DNA of 64,000 bases from Azolla caroliniana. Taxonomy: Eukaryota > Polypodiophyta. The stretch's first letter is position 1. Each line of letters starts with the position of its first letter. Under the pieces are notes generated by a model. It made no database searches and was not told the origin of the DNA. It saw nothing but the letters and a program-made list of their open reading frames with translations. Of this stretch, positions 53,396 through 64,000 are shown one piece after another. Made by a program: the position numbers and the translations under genes. The stretch spans positions 6,944,001 through 7,008,000 of the forward strand of contig JBHGNT010000003.1 of the NCBI GenBank assembly GCA_043228905.1, given 5' to 3'.

Positions 53396-56305
53396 ATGGA
53401 AGGCGGCAGCAGCGGGCAGCCGGGGATGATGGTGCTGAATGCGCAGAACTACGCCGACTGGAAGATAAAGATGGAGGATCTGCTCATTGTTCGGGACCTG
53501 TGTATGAACCGATCGACAGGTCGGAAATACCCAAGGGGGTACTTGAGACGGAATGGAGGCTTCTGAACCGGAAAGCCGTTGCAACCATTCGGCAATACGT
53601 CGACGTGAGCGTTCTACAACATGTGGCGAACGACACCAACGCATATGAGATGTGGCAGAAGCTGTCGGGCCTCTACGAGAGGAAGAATGCGTTGAACCGG
53701 ACCTCCCTGATGAGGAAGATAGTGAACCTCAAGTACCGGGACGGCGAGAGTATGGTGGAACACGTAAGCACGTTCATGGGATTCGTGAACCAGCTTGCGG
53801 CGATCAAGTTCCCGTTGGAGGATGCAATCCAAGCCATCATGCTGATGTGTACATTGCCGGAAAGCTGGGAGAACTTGGTGGTGACTCTCAGCACCTCCTG
53901 CACCGAAGATAACTTGTCCCTACAAACGCTAAAGACAAGCATTTTGAACGAAGAAGCGCGTCAGAGAGATAAAGAACCGGCCTCCGATCCGAAGATGCTG
54001 CTTACCGAATCGGATCGGGGAAGACAACGGAACCGGAGTCCGCAAAGACGGGAGAAGTCGGGGACCCGGTCGCAGTCAAGAGGAAGGCCCACATGCTTCC
54101 ACTGTGGGAAGCCGGGGCACTTCCGAAAGAATTGTCGGCATTACCGAAAAGACAACGGAGCCGACGACACCGATTCGAAGAAGTCTTCGGAACGGAACGG
54201 TGCTTACCGGGGAGCCACGGACCGGAATGGTTCGGATCGGCGAGGGCAGGACCGGAAAGGAACGACGGCACTCGCGGCAAGTGAAGAGGAGATCATGCTC
54301 ATCACCGAAGAAGGTGAACTAAACATTGCCGGCGATGAGACTACCTGGGTGGTCGATTCCGGAGCGTCATTCCACCTGACCCCGGAAAGAAGATACTTCT
54401 CATCCTACACAGCCGGTGAGCATGGCTGTGTTCGGATGGGAAATGAAGGTACGTGCCGGATTGCCGGCATAGGAGACGTGTGGTTGACAACCTCGACCGG
54501 ATGCAAAATGTTGCTGAAGGATGTCCGACACGTTCCGGAGGTTCGATTGAACCTGATTTCGGTCGGGAGGCTAGACGATGAAGGCTACACAGGTAGCATC
54601 CGGAACTGCGTAATGAAGTTCAGCAAGGGGAGCCTGATAGTGGCTCGGGCCCGGAAAGTCAACACACTGTACCTTATGAATGCCTGGTTGTGTCCGGAGG
54701 AGTTGAACGTGGCAGCCGACACTGCCGGTGAGCTATGGCACAAGAGACTGTGCCACATGAGTGAGAAGGGGATGAAGAGGCTTGCAGAAGACAACCTTAT
54801 TCCAGTGAAGCATGTGCACCTGGAGAAGTGCACCGATTGCCTGGCCGGTAAGCAGAACCGAACCTCCTTCCACTCAAGGCCACCGACGAGACGTAGCGCA
54901 CCATTGGAGTTGGTGCACACTGACGTGTGTCAAGTAGAAACGAAGTCACATGGCGGAGCCCAGTACTTCGTGACATTCATTGATGACCACAGCCGGAAGC
55001 TGTGGACGGCACCGTTGAAGACAAAGGACCAAGTGTTGTGCGTCTTCAAAGAACTCCACGCGAGAGTGCAAAAGGGAATCCGGCAAGAAGCTGAAAGCGA
55101 TACGAGCGGATAACGGAGGGGAATACCGGGGGCAGTTCGAGGAGTACTGTCGCTCGAAGGGAATCCGGCTCGAGTTTACTGTGCCGAAGACGCCGAAACT
55201 GAACGGGCTGGCCGAGAGGATGAACCGGACCATAATGGAGAGGGTCCGGAGTATGCTGGCGCATGCGAAATTACCCAAGGGGTTTTGGGCTGAGGCAATG
55301 TCGACGGCGACATACGTGATAAACAGATAACCCTCAGTACCTTTGGACGGAGACACGCCGCAGAGAGTGTGGACCGGTAGGGAAGTATCCTACCGGCATC
55401 TGAAGGTGTTCGGGTGTCTCGCATATGTGCATGTGGCAAAGGACCGGAGAGGAAAGCTAGATCCAAAGACCCGGCCATGCATATTCCTCGGTTACGGCGA
55501 TGACGAGTTCGGCTACCGAGTATGGGACCCGGTCGACAAAAAGATATTTCGGAGTCGTGATATCATCTTCATGGAGGACAAGACACTCGCCGACTGGGAG
55601 TCGGAGAAGAAGATGAAGAGCTCCAAGTCGACCGGTGAGGATCAACTCTACGAGGAGCAGTCCCGACCGGCAAGGGACCGGTTAGCACTCGAGGATCCGG
55701 CCGAAGACAGTGAAGAAACAGAACCGGCCGAGGAAGATGAAACTGATACCGGAACCGGCCCCGATCCCGAAATGGATTCGGATGAAGAGGAAACGGAGGA
55801 GCCGGTTACCGAAGCTCCGGAACGGAGATATCCTCTAAGAGAGAGAAGGGCCCCTCAGAGATTTCCGGAACCAGAGCACGTGCTGCTAACCGACGAGGGG
55901 GAGCCGGAGAGTTTTGAAGAAGCAAAGCTTGACACCCATAGCCGCAGGTGGTTAAGTGCCATGCAGGAGGAGATGGATTCCCTGCATGAGAACCACACAT
56001 ATGAACTTGTGGAGTTGCCGAAAGGAAAGCGGGCACTTCGAAACAAGTGGGTGTTCAAGCTGAAACCGGGAGATGCCGGAAACCCCCCGAGATACAAAGC
56101 CAGGATCGTGGTGAAGGGGTTCCAGCAGAAGAAGGGCGTCTACTTCGACGAGATATTTGCCCCGGTAGTGAAGATGACCTCCATCCGGACGGTGCTGAGC
56201 ATAGCGGCAAGCATGGACCTCGAGGTAGAACAGATGGACGTGAAGACGGCATTCCTTCACGGTGACCTCGAAGAAGAGATCTACATGCAGCAACCGGAAG
56301 GATTC
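53396..56305 (+). pseudogene. Copia-5 gag, protease, integrase and RT start
   Basis: MEGGSSGQPGMM starts the polyprotein. A two-base insertion near 53500 shifts the frame in gag. The zinc knuckle CFHCGKPGHFRKNC, protease VVDSGASFH and integrase start HTDVCQVETK are intact up to a one-base insertion near 55068. A nonsense codon lies at 55327 (INR-stop-PSVP). The frame 55343-56305 covers the integrase end, the acidic linker and RT up to MDVKTAFLHGDLEEEIYM. Copia-6 interrupts it there, and coding resumes at 63206. Confidence 0.9.
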
Positions 56306-56907
56306 TGATGGAAATCAATCGACACTTTCCAAACTTCACCTCTCGGCCACAACCAAGGAAACACACGAATCGTTGTTGCAGAAAATGGGAAATGCGAAAA
56401 ATAGAGTGGACACACGATTTAACGTGGAAAACCCTGTACGGGAAAAACCACGGGAGTACAAGACTCCAAACCAAAACTATGCACAGAGAAATATACAATG
56501 GCGAGCTTCAAGGCGACGACCTTGAGCTCGCTGTCCTCGCCACAGGCGGCGGAAATACACAGAGGCGTCGACCTCTTTCTCACTCACGCTCTATCTCTCT
56601 CACGGCTGCTCTCTCTTCACTCCTCTTGAGTGGAAAAAACAGAAAAATGAGAAGCAACATAAAACTGTTTGCCCTAAGTCATATTTATACACATATGACT
56701 TTGGGGCTATTTACAACTATAGCCTCAAGGGCCCTTGGCAAACATATTCACGGATATGTCCCCGCATCCGGATCTCTCTCCGGGTACATTCGTCATCCGG
56801 CTCCGAAGCCGGGGTCTTCATCATCCGGTTCCGAAACCGAAACCGGGCTTGTCGGCATTCATCTCTGACATCCGACCATCCCATCCGAAGGGACCGTAAT
56901 CCCAACA
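56306..56907 (-). repeat. Copia-6 3' LTR (pre-gap copy)
   Basis: 602 bp, TGATGGAAATC...ATCCCAACA. The next bases are the polypurine side with a four-C run, where the post-gap copy has five. Confidence 0.9.
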
Positions 56908-57027
56908 AACTCCCCTTCACTTCGGCATGGGATGTCTCTCCAATCCGATCCTCTTCCGGCATGCTTCCAGTTTGTCGGGTGTGAGCACCTTGGTCAGCAT
57001 ATCCGACCCGTTCTCGTCCGTGTGGAC

Positions 57028-57127
57028 NNNNNNNNNNNNNNNNNNNNNNNNNNNNNNNNNNNNNNNNNNNNNNNNNNNNNNNNNNNNNNNNNNNNNNNNN
57101 NNNNNNNNNNNNNNNNNNNNNNNNNNN
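57028..57127. other. Assembly gap of 100 N
   Basis: Exactly 100 N, the conventional placeholder for a scaffold gap of unknown size. Confidence 0.99.
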
Positions 57128-58665
57128 ATTACGGCGATGACGAGTTCGGCTACCGAGTATGGGACCCGGTCGACAAAAAGATATTTCGGAGTCGTGATAT
57201 CATCTTCATGGAGGACAAGACACTCGCCGACTGGGAGTCGGAGAAGAAGATGAAGAGCTCCAAGTCGACCGGTGAGGATCAACTCTACGAGGAGCAGTCC
57301 CGACCGGCAAGGGACCGGTTAGCACTCGAGGATCCGGCCGAAGACAGTGAAGAAACAGAACCGGCCGAGGAAGATGAAACTGATACCGGAACCGGCCCCG
57401 ATCCCGAAATGGATTCGGATGAAGAGGAAACGGAGGAGCCGGTTACCGAAGCTCCGGAACGGAGATATCCTCTAAGAGAGAGAAGGGCCCCTCAGAGATT
57501 TCCGGAACCAGAGCACGTGCTGCTAACCGACGAGGGGGAGCCGGAGAGTTTTGAAGAAGCAAAGCTTGACACCCATAGCCGCAGGTGGTTAAGTGCCATG
57601 CAGGAGGAGATGGATTCCCTGCATGAGAACCACACATATGAACTTGTGGAGTTGCCGAAAGGAAAGCGGGCACTTCGAAACAAGTGGGTGTTCAAGCTGA
57701 AACCGGGAGATGCCGGAAACCCCCCGAGATACAAAGCCAGGATCGTGGTGAAGGGGTTCCAGCAGAAGAAGGGCGTCTACTTCGACGAGATATTTGCCCC
57801 GGTAGTGAAGATGACCTCCATCCGGACGGTGCTGAGCATAGCGGCAAGCATGGACCTCGAGGTAGAACAGATGGACGTGAAGACGGCATTCCTTCACGGT
57901 GACCTCGAAGAAGAGATCTACATGCAGCAACCGGAAGGATTCTGATGGAAATCAATCGACACTTTCCAAACTTCACCTCTCGGCCACAACCAAGGAAACA
58001 CACGAATCGTTGTTGCAGAAAATGGGAAATGCGAAAAATAGAGTGGACACACGATTTAACGTGGAAAACCCTGTACGGGAAAAACCACGGGAGTACAAGA
58101 CTCCAAACCAAAACTATGCACAGAGAAATATACAATGGCGAGCTTCAAGGCGACGACCTTGAGCTCGCTGTCCTCGCCACAGGCGGCGGAAATACACAGA
58201 GGCGTCGACCTCTTTCTCACTCACGCTCTATCTCTCTCACGGCTGCTCTCTCTTCACTCCTCTTGAGTGGAAAAAACAGAAAAATGAGAAGCAACATAAA
58301 ACTGTTTGCCCTAAGTCATATTTATACACATATGACTTTGGGGCTATTTACAACTATAGCCTCAAGGGCCCTTGGCAAACATATTCACGGATATGTCCCC
58401 GCATCCGGATCTCTCTCCGGGTACATTCGTCATCCGGCTCCGAAGCCGGGGTCTTCATCATCCGGTTCCGAAACCGAAACCGGGCTTGTCGGCATTCATC
58501 TCTGACATCCGACCATCCCATCCGAAGGGACCGTAATCCCAACAAACTCCCCCTTCACTTCGGCATGGGATGTCTCTCCAATCCGATCCTCTTCCGGCAT
58601 GCTTCCAGTTTGTCGGGTGTGAGCACCTTGGTCAGCATATCCGACCCGTTCTCGTCCGTGTGGAC
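57128..58665. repeat. Duplicate of 55492-57027 after the gap (probable misassembly)
   Basis: From TTACGGCGATGACG at 57129 this matches 55492 onward at a constant offset of 1637 bp, through the copia-5 RT piece, the GATTC flank, the whole LTR and the first 120 bp of copia-6. The only difference I saw is one C in a homopolymer after the LTR. Confidence 0.93.
57943..58544 (-). repeat. Copia-6 3' LTR (post-gap copy)
   Basis: 602 bp, the copy adjoining the real body of copia-6. Confidence 0.9.
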
Positions 58666-61600
58666 CTTCGTCAGCACGAACTCCTTGTCTTCTATCCTTT
58701 CCCAGATCCAGTGATATCTTCGCTGGATGTGCTTCGTCCGGGAGTGATAGGCCGCATTCTTCGCAAGGTGGATGGCACTCTGACTGTCGCAGTAGAGTCG
58801 GTACTCCTCCTGCTGGATACCGAGCTCTCTAATGAAGTCCTTCATCCATATTATTTCCTTGCCGGCTTCAACAGCCGCCATGTACTCCGCCTCTGTGGTT
58901 GACAACGCAACCGTCTTCTGCAGCCTCGACTGCCATGAAACAGCTCCCCCTGCATACGTCATCACATACCCTGATGTGGACCGGCTGGTATCTGCATCAG
59001 CCGACATATCCGAATCGGTAAAGCCGTCGAGTTCGGGCTTGCCGGAGCCGAATCGGAGGCACACGTTTGCCGTGCCCTTCAGGTATCAGAGTATCCACTT
59101 GGCCGCGTTCCAATGCTCTTTGCCGGGATTGCTCATGTACCGGCTCACCACTCCGACTGCATATCCAATGTCCGGTCTTGTACACACCATTGCGTACATC
59201 AAGCTTCCGACGGCAGAGGCATATGGCACTTTCATCATGTCCTCCTTCTCAGCCTTTGTCTTGGGGCTTTGCTTGCTGGACAACTTGCAGTTTGCCGGGA
59301 GGGTCGATCCGACCGGTCTTGCTTCCGACATGTTGAACCGTTTAAGCACCTTTGTCACGTACTTCTCCTGTGACAGCCACAACTACTTCTTGCTCCGGTC
59401 CCGGATGATGTGCATCCCTAGTATTTGTCTCGCCGGACCCAAGTTCTTCATAGAGAAGGTTCGGTGAAGAGCCTTCTTCAGCATCCGTATCTTGACCTGG
59501 TCCCGTCCGACGATCAACATGTCGTCCACGTACAGGAGGAGTATTAGAAAGTCTCCTCCTCGGACTGCGTTTTGAGGTACCCTTCGCCGGTCATGAAAGA
59601 GTCGAACTTCCGGTACCATTGCCGGGGAGCCTGCTTCAGTCCGTAAAGGCTCTTCTTCAACCGGCATACCAGGTGCTCCTTCCCTTTCTTCTCGAATCCT
59701 TCCGGTTGCTGCATGTAGATCTCTTCTTCGAGGTCGCCGTGAAGGAATGCCGTCTTCACGTCCATCTGTTCTACCTCGAGGTCCATGCTTGCCGCTATGC
59801 TCAGCACCGTCCGGATGGAGGTCATCTTCACTACCGGGGCAAATATCTCGTCGAAGTCGACGCCCTTCTTCTGCTGAAATCCCTTCACCACGATCCTGGC
59901 TTTGTATCTCGGGGGGTTTCCGGCATCTCCGGTTTCAGCTTGAACACCCACTTGTTTCGAAGTGCCCGCTTCCCTTTCGGCAACTCCACAAGTTCATATG
60001 TGTGGTTCTCATGCAGGGAATCCATCTCGTCCTGCATGGCACTCAACCACCTGCGGCTCTGGGTGTCATGCTTTGCTTCTTCAAAGCTCTCCGGCTCCCC
60101 CTCGTCGGTTAGCAGCACGTGCTCTGGTTCCGGAAATCTCCGGGGGGCCCTTCTCTCTCTTAGAGGATATCTCCGTTCCGGAGCTTCGGTACCAAATCCA
60201 TTTCGGGATCGGGGCCGGTTCCGGTATCATTTTCATCTTCTTCGGCCGGTTCTGTTTCTTCACCGTCTTCGGCCGGATCCTCGAGTGCTAACCGGTCCCT
60301 TGTCGGTCGGGACTGCTCCTCGTAGAGTTGATCCTCACCGGTCGACTTGGAGCTCTTCATCTTCTTCTCCGACTCCCAGTCGGCGAGTGTCTTGTCCTCC
60401 ATGAAGATGATATCACGACTCCGGAATATCTTCTCGTCGACCGGGTCCCATACTCGGTAGCCGAACTCGTCATCGCCGTAACCGAGGAATATGCATGGCC
60501 GGGTCTTTGGATCTAGCTTTCCTCTCCGGTCCTTTGCCACATGCACATATGCGAGACACCCGAACACCTTCAGATGCCGGTAGGATACTTCCCTGCCGGT
60601 CCACACTCTCTGCGGCGTGTCTCCGTCCAAAGGTACTGAGGGTGATCTGTTTATCACGTATGTCGCCGTCGACATTGCCTCAGCCCAAAACCCCTTGGGT
60701 AATTTCGCATGCGCCAGCATACTCCGAACCCTCTCCATTATGGTCCGGTTCATCCTCTCGGCCAGCCCGTTCAGTTCCGGCGTCTTCGGCACAGTAAACT
60801 CGAGCCGGATTCCTTTCGAGCGACAGTACTCCTTGAACTGCCCCCGGTATTCCCCTCCGTTATCCGCTCGTATCGCTTTCAGCTTCTTGCCGGATTCCCT
60901 TTCCACTCTCGCGTGGAGTTCTTTGGAGATGGACAACACTTGGTCCTTTGTCTTCAACGGTGCCGTCCACAGCTTCCGGCTGTGATCATCAATGAATGTC
61001 ACGAAGTACTGGGCTCCGCCATGTGACTTCGTTTCTACCTGACACACATCAGTGTGCACCAACTCCAATGGTGCGCTACGTCTCGTCGGTGGCCTTGAAT
61101 GGAAGGAGGTTCGGTTCTGCTTACCGGCCAGGCAGTCGGTGCACTTCTCCAGGTGCACATGCTTCACTGGAATAAGGTTGTCTTCTGCAAGCCTCTTCAT
61201 CCCCTTCTCACTCATGTGGCACAGTCTTTTGTGCCACAGCTCACCGGCAGTGTCGGCTGCCACATTCAGCTCTTCCGGACATAACCGGGCATTCATCAGG
61301 TACAGTGTGTTGACTTTCCGGGCCCGAGCCACTATCAGGCTCCCCTTGCTGAACTTCATTACGCCGTTCCGGATGCTACCTGTGTAGCCTTCATCGTCTA
61401 GCCTCCCGGCCGAAATCAGGTTCAATCGAACCTCCGGAACGTGTCGGACATCCTTCAGCAGCATTTTGCATCCGGTCGGGGTTGTCAACCACACGTCTCC
61501 TATGCCGGCAATCCGGCACGTACCTTCATTTCCCATCCGAACACAGCCATGCTCACCGGCTGTGTAGGATGAGAAGTATCTTCTCTCCGGGGTCAGGTGG

Positions 61601-62573
61601 AACGATGCTCCGGAATCGACCACCCAGGTCGTCTCATCGCCGGCAATGTTTAGTTCACCTTCTTCGGTGATGAGCATGATTTCTTCCTCACTTGCCGCGA
61701 GTGCCGTCGTTCCTTTCCGGTCCTGCCCTCGCCGATCCGAACCATTCCGGTCCGTGGCTCCCCGGTAAGCCCGTTTCATTCCGAAGACTTCTTCGAATCG
61801 GTGTCGTCGGCTCCGTTGTCTTTTCGGTAATGCCGACAATTCTTTCGGAAGTGCCCCGGCTTCCCACAGTGGAAGCATGTGGGTCTTCCTCTTGACTGCG
61901 ACCGGGTCCCCGACTTCTCCCGTCTTTGCGGACTCCGGTTCCCTTGTCTTCCCCGTTCCGATTCGGTAAGCAGCGCCTTCGAGTCGGAGGCCGGTTCTTT
62001 ATCTCTCCGACGCGCTTCTTCGTTCAAAATACTTGTCTTTACCGTTTGTAGGGACAAGTTATCTTCGGTGCAGGAGGTGCTGAGAGTCACCACCAAGTTC
62101 TCCCAGCTTTCCGGCAATGTACACATCAGAATGATGGCTTGCATTGCATCCTCCAGCGGGAACTTGATCGCCGCAAGCTGGTTCACGAATCCCATGAACG
62201 TGCTTACGTGTTCCACCATACTCTCGCCGTCCCGGTACTTGAGGTTCACTATCTTCCTCATCAGGGAGGTCCGGTTCAACGCATTCTTCCTCTCGTAGAG
62301 GCCCGACAGCTTCCGCCACATCTCATATGCGTTGGTGTCGTTCGCCACATGTTGTAGAACGCTCACGTCTACGTATTGCCGAATGGTTGCAACGGCTTTC
62401 CGGTTCAGAAGCCTCCATTCCGACTCAAGTACTCCCTTCGGTATTTCCGACCTGTCAATCGGTTCGTACAGGTCCCGAACAATCAGAAGATCCTCCATCT
62501 TGATCTTCCAGTCGGCGTAATTCTGCGCATTCAGCACCATCATCCCCGGCTGCCCGCTGCCGCCGCCTTCCAT
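58555..62573 (-). pseudogene. Copia-6 gag-pol polyprotein, multiply broken
   Basis: It starts MEGGGSGQPGMM at 62573 and follows copia-4 throughout. Lesions in order: frameshift and stop near 61776; a deletion in the acidic linker near 60190; a one-base deletion near 59930; a deletion after KTQS near 59560 that removes the DHCVFVKKF block; a nonsense codon at 59383 (CAG to TAG); and another near 59085 (CGA to TGA). The YVDDMLIVGRD motif and the RNase H end survive. It cannot encode a working protein. Confidence 0.92.
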
Positions 62574-62603
62574 TTTCTGCAGCAGTTCGCTCTGATACCA
62601 AAT

Positions 62604-63205
62604 TGATGGAAATCAATCGACACTTTCCAAACTTCACCTCTCGGCCACAACCAAGGAAACACACGAATCGTTGTTGCAGAAAATGGGAAATGCGAAAAAT
62701 AGAGTGGACACACGATTTAACGTGGAAAACCCTGTACGGGAAAAACCACGGGAGTACAAGACTCCAAACCAAAACTATGCACATAGAAATATACAATGGC
62801 GAGCTTCAAGGCGACGACCTTGAGCTCGCTGTCCTCGCCACAGGCGGCGGAAATACACAGAGGCGTCGACCTCTTTCTCATTCACGCTCTATCTCTCTCA
62901 CGGCTGCTCTCTCTTCACTCCTCTTGAGTGGAAAAAATAGAAAAATGAGAAGCAACATAAAACTGTTTGCCCTAAGTCATATTTATACACATATGACTTT
63001 GGGGCTATTTACAACTATAGCCTCAAGGGCCCTTGGCAAACATATTCACGGATATGTCCCCGCATCCGGATCTCTCTCCGGGTACATTCGTCATCCGGCT
63101 CCGAAGCCGGGGTCTTCATCATCCGGTTCCGAAACCGAAACCAGGCTTGTCGGCATTCATCTCTGACATCCGACCATCCCATCCGAAGGGACCGTAATCC
63201 CAACA
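62604..63205 (-). repeat. Copia-6 5' LTR
   Basis: 602 bp. I saw four differences from the left copy, three of them C-to-T or G-to-A. Confidence 0.92.
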
Positions 63206-64000
63206 GATTCGAGAAGAAAGGGAAGGAGCACCTAGTATGCCGGTTGAAGAAGAGCCTTTACAGACTGAAGCAGGCTCCCCGGCAATGGTACCGGAAGTTC
63301 GACTCTTTCATGACCGACGAAGGGTACCACAAAACGCAGTCCGATCACTGCGTGTTTGTGAAGAAGTTCGAAGGAGGAGACTTTCTAATACTCCTCCTGT
63401 ACGTGGACGACATGTTGATCGTCGGACGGGACCAGGTCAAGATACGGATGCTGAAGAAAGCGCTTCACCGAACCTTCTCAATGAAGGACCTGGGTCCGGC
63501 GAGGCAAATACTAGGGATGCACATCATCCAGGACCGGAGCAAGAAGCAGTTGTGGCTGTCACAGGAGAAGTACGTGACAAAGGTGCTTCACCGGTTCAAC
63601 ATGTCGGAAGCAAGACCGGTCGGGTCAACCCTCCCGGCAAACTGCAAGTTGTCCAGCAAGCAAAGCCCCAAGACAAAGGCTGAGAAGGAGGACATGATGA
63701 AAGTACCATATGCCTCTGCCGTCGGAAGCTTGATGTACGCAATGGTGTGTACAAGACCGGACATAGGATATGCAGTCGGAGTGGTGAGCCGGTACATGAG
63801 CAATCCCGGCAAAGAGCACTGGAACGCGGCCAAGTGGATACTCCGATACCTGAAGGGCACGGCAAACGTGTCCCTCCGATTCGGCTCCGGTAAGCCCGAA
63901 CTCGACGGCTTTACCGATTCGGATATGTCGGCTGATGCAGATACCAGCCGGTCCACATCAGGGTATGTGATGACGTATGCAGGGGGAGCTGTTTCGTGGC
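63206..64000 (+). pseudogene. Copia-5 RT end and RNase H start (runs off the window)
   Basis: The frame resumes as FEKKGKEHLVCRLKKSLYRL, continues with YVDDMLIVGRD, VGSLMYAMVCTRPDIGYAVG and RNase H DGFTDSDMSADADT, and leaves the window at GGAVSW. No further lesion is seen in this portion; it is called pseudogene because the upstream half is broken. Confidence 0.9.

Larger units (their letters stand above)
56306..63205 (-). mobile_element. Copia-6, minus-strand copia nested in copia-5 (contains an assembly gap)
   Basis: Outer LTRs 56306-56907 and 62604-63205 (602 bp each) and TSD GATTC (56301-56305 and 63206-63210). Inside, 56908-57027 is the 3' end of pol, then 100 N, then a repeat of copia-5 and LTR sequence (57129-58665), then the real body. 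The extra LTR at 57943-58544 is best explained as misassembly. The primer site TGGTATCAGAGC (minus) precedes 62604. Confidence 0.9.
52729..64000 (+). mobile_element. Copia-5, plus-strand copia of the copia-4 family, split by copia-6
   Basis: A 636-bp 5' LTR (52729-53364) and primer site TGGTATCAGAGC (53368-53379) are followed by gag-pol; the element runs past the window end. Copia-6 is inserted after QPEGF in RT with TSD GATTC. Its left TSD would be GAGGG; the matching copy lies outside the window. Confidence 0.92.

Noticed and set aside
57128-57945. A separate, third copia copy after the gap
   Set aside because: It matches 55492-56308 at a constant offset and lies across a scaffold gap, so it is counted as duplicated assembly and not as an element.

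Overview
The window is nuclear DNA from a land plant with a repeat-rich genome. The evidence is a spliced gene for a GPI-anchored lipid transfer protein, a broken pentatricopeptide-repeat (PPR) gene, and many Ty1/copia and Ty3/gypsy retrotransposons primed by initiator tRNA-Met (copia) or by a different shared site (gypsy). I suspect a seed-free vascular plant (lycophyte or fern), but nothing in the sequence proves it. There are no bacterial operons, rRNA genes or CRISPR arrays.

Layout. (1) 1-13.6 kb is AT-rich and gene-poor. It holds an 84-bp minisatellite, several old local duplications (231, about 311, 147 and 82 bp), two heavily decayed copia remnants (minus at 0.7-2.4 kb, plus at 10.8-11.9 kb) and the one apparently functional host gene. 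That gene is a three-exon LTPG on the minus strand (3984-6288), reconstructed here from splice sites; no single open reading frame covers it. (2) 13.6-25 kb is a nest: gypsy LTR and gag remnants, a fragment of an unidentified DNA-transposon-like element, an old copia (copia-2) and, inside it, a young copia with an intact 1360-residue polyprotein (copia-4). (3) 25.8-31.7 kb is gypsy-1, with 243-bp LTRs, whose protease is split by a 1018-bp solo LTR. (4) 32.3-44.4 kb is a three-layer nest: a PPR pseudogene split by copia-1, itself split by gypsy-A. (5) 44.7-52.7 kb contains a copia tail, the non-autonomous GC-rich gypsy-B, a solo LTR inside its 5' LTR, and truncated gypsy-C in the opposite orientation. 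(6) 52.7-64 kb is copia-5 (plus), interrupted by copia-6 (minus). This part contains a 100-N assembly gap flanked by a 1.5-kb sequence present twice, almost certainly an assembly artefact.

Target-site duplications support most of the nesting: 5 bp for copia-1, copia-4 and copia-6, and 4 bp for the gypsy elements. The most unusual observation is that LTRs of one gypsy family carry tRNA-like sequences with A-box and B-box motifs, antisense to the element, in their U3 region. Other notable points are an in-frame deletion fusing reverse transcriptase to integrase in gypsy-A, a UAAUG gag/pol overlap in gypsy-1, and a pair of homologous 120-bp termini suggesting an undescribed DNA transposon family.
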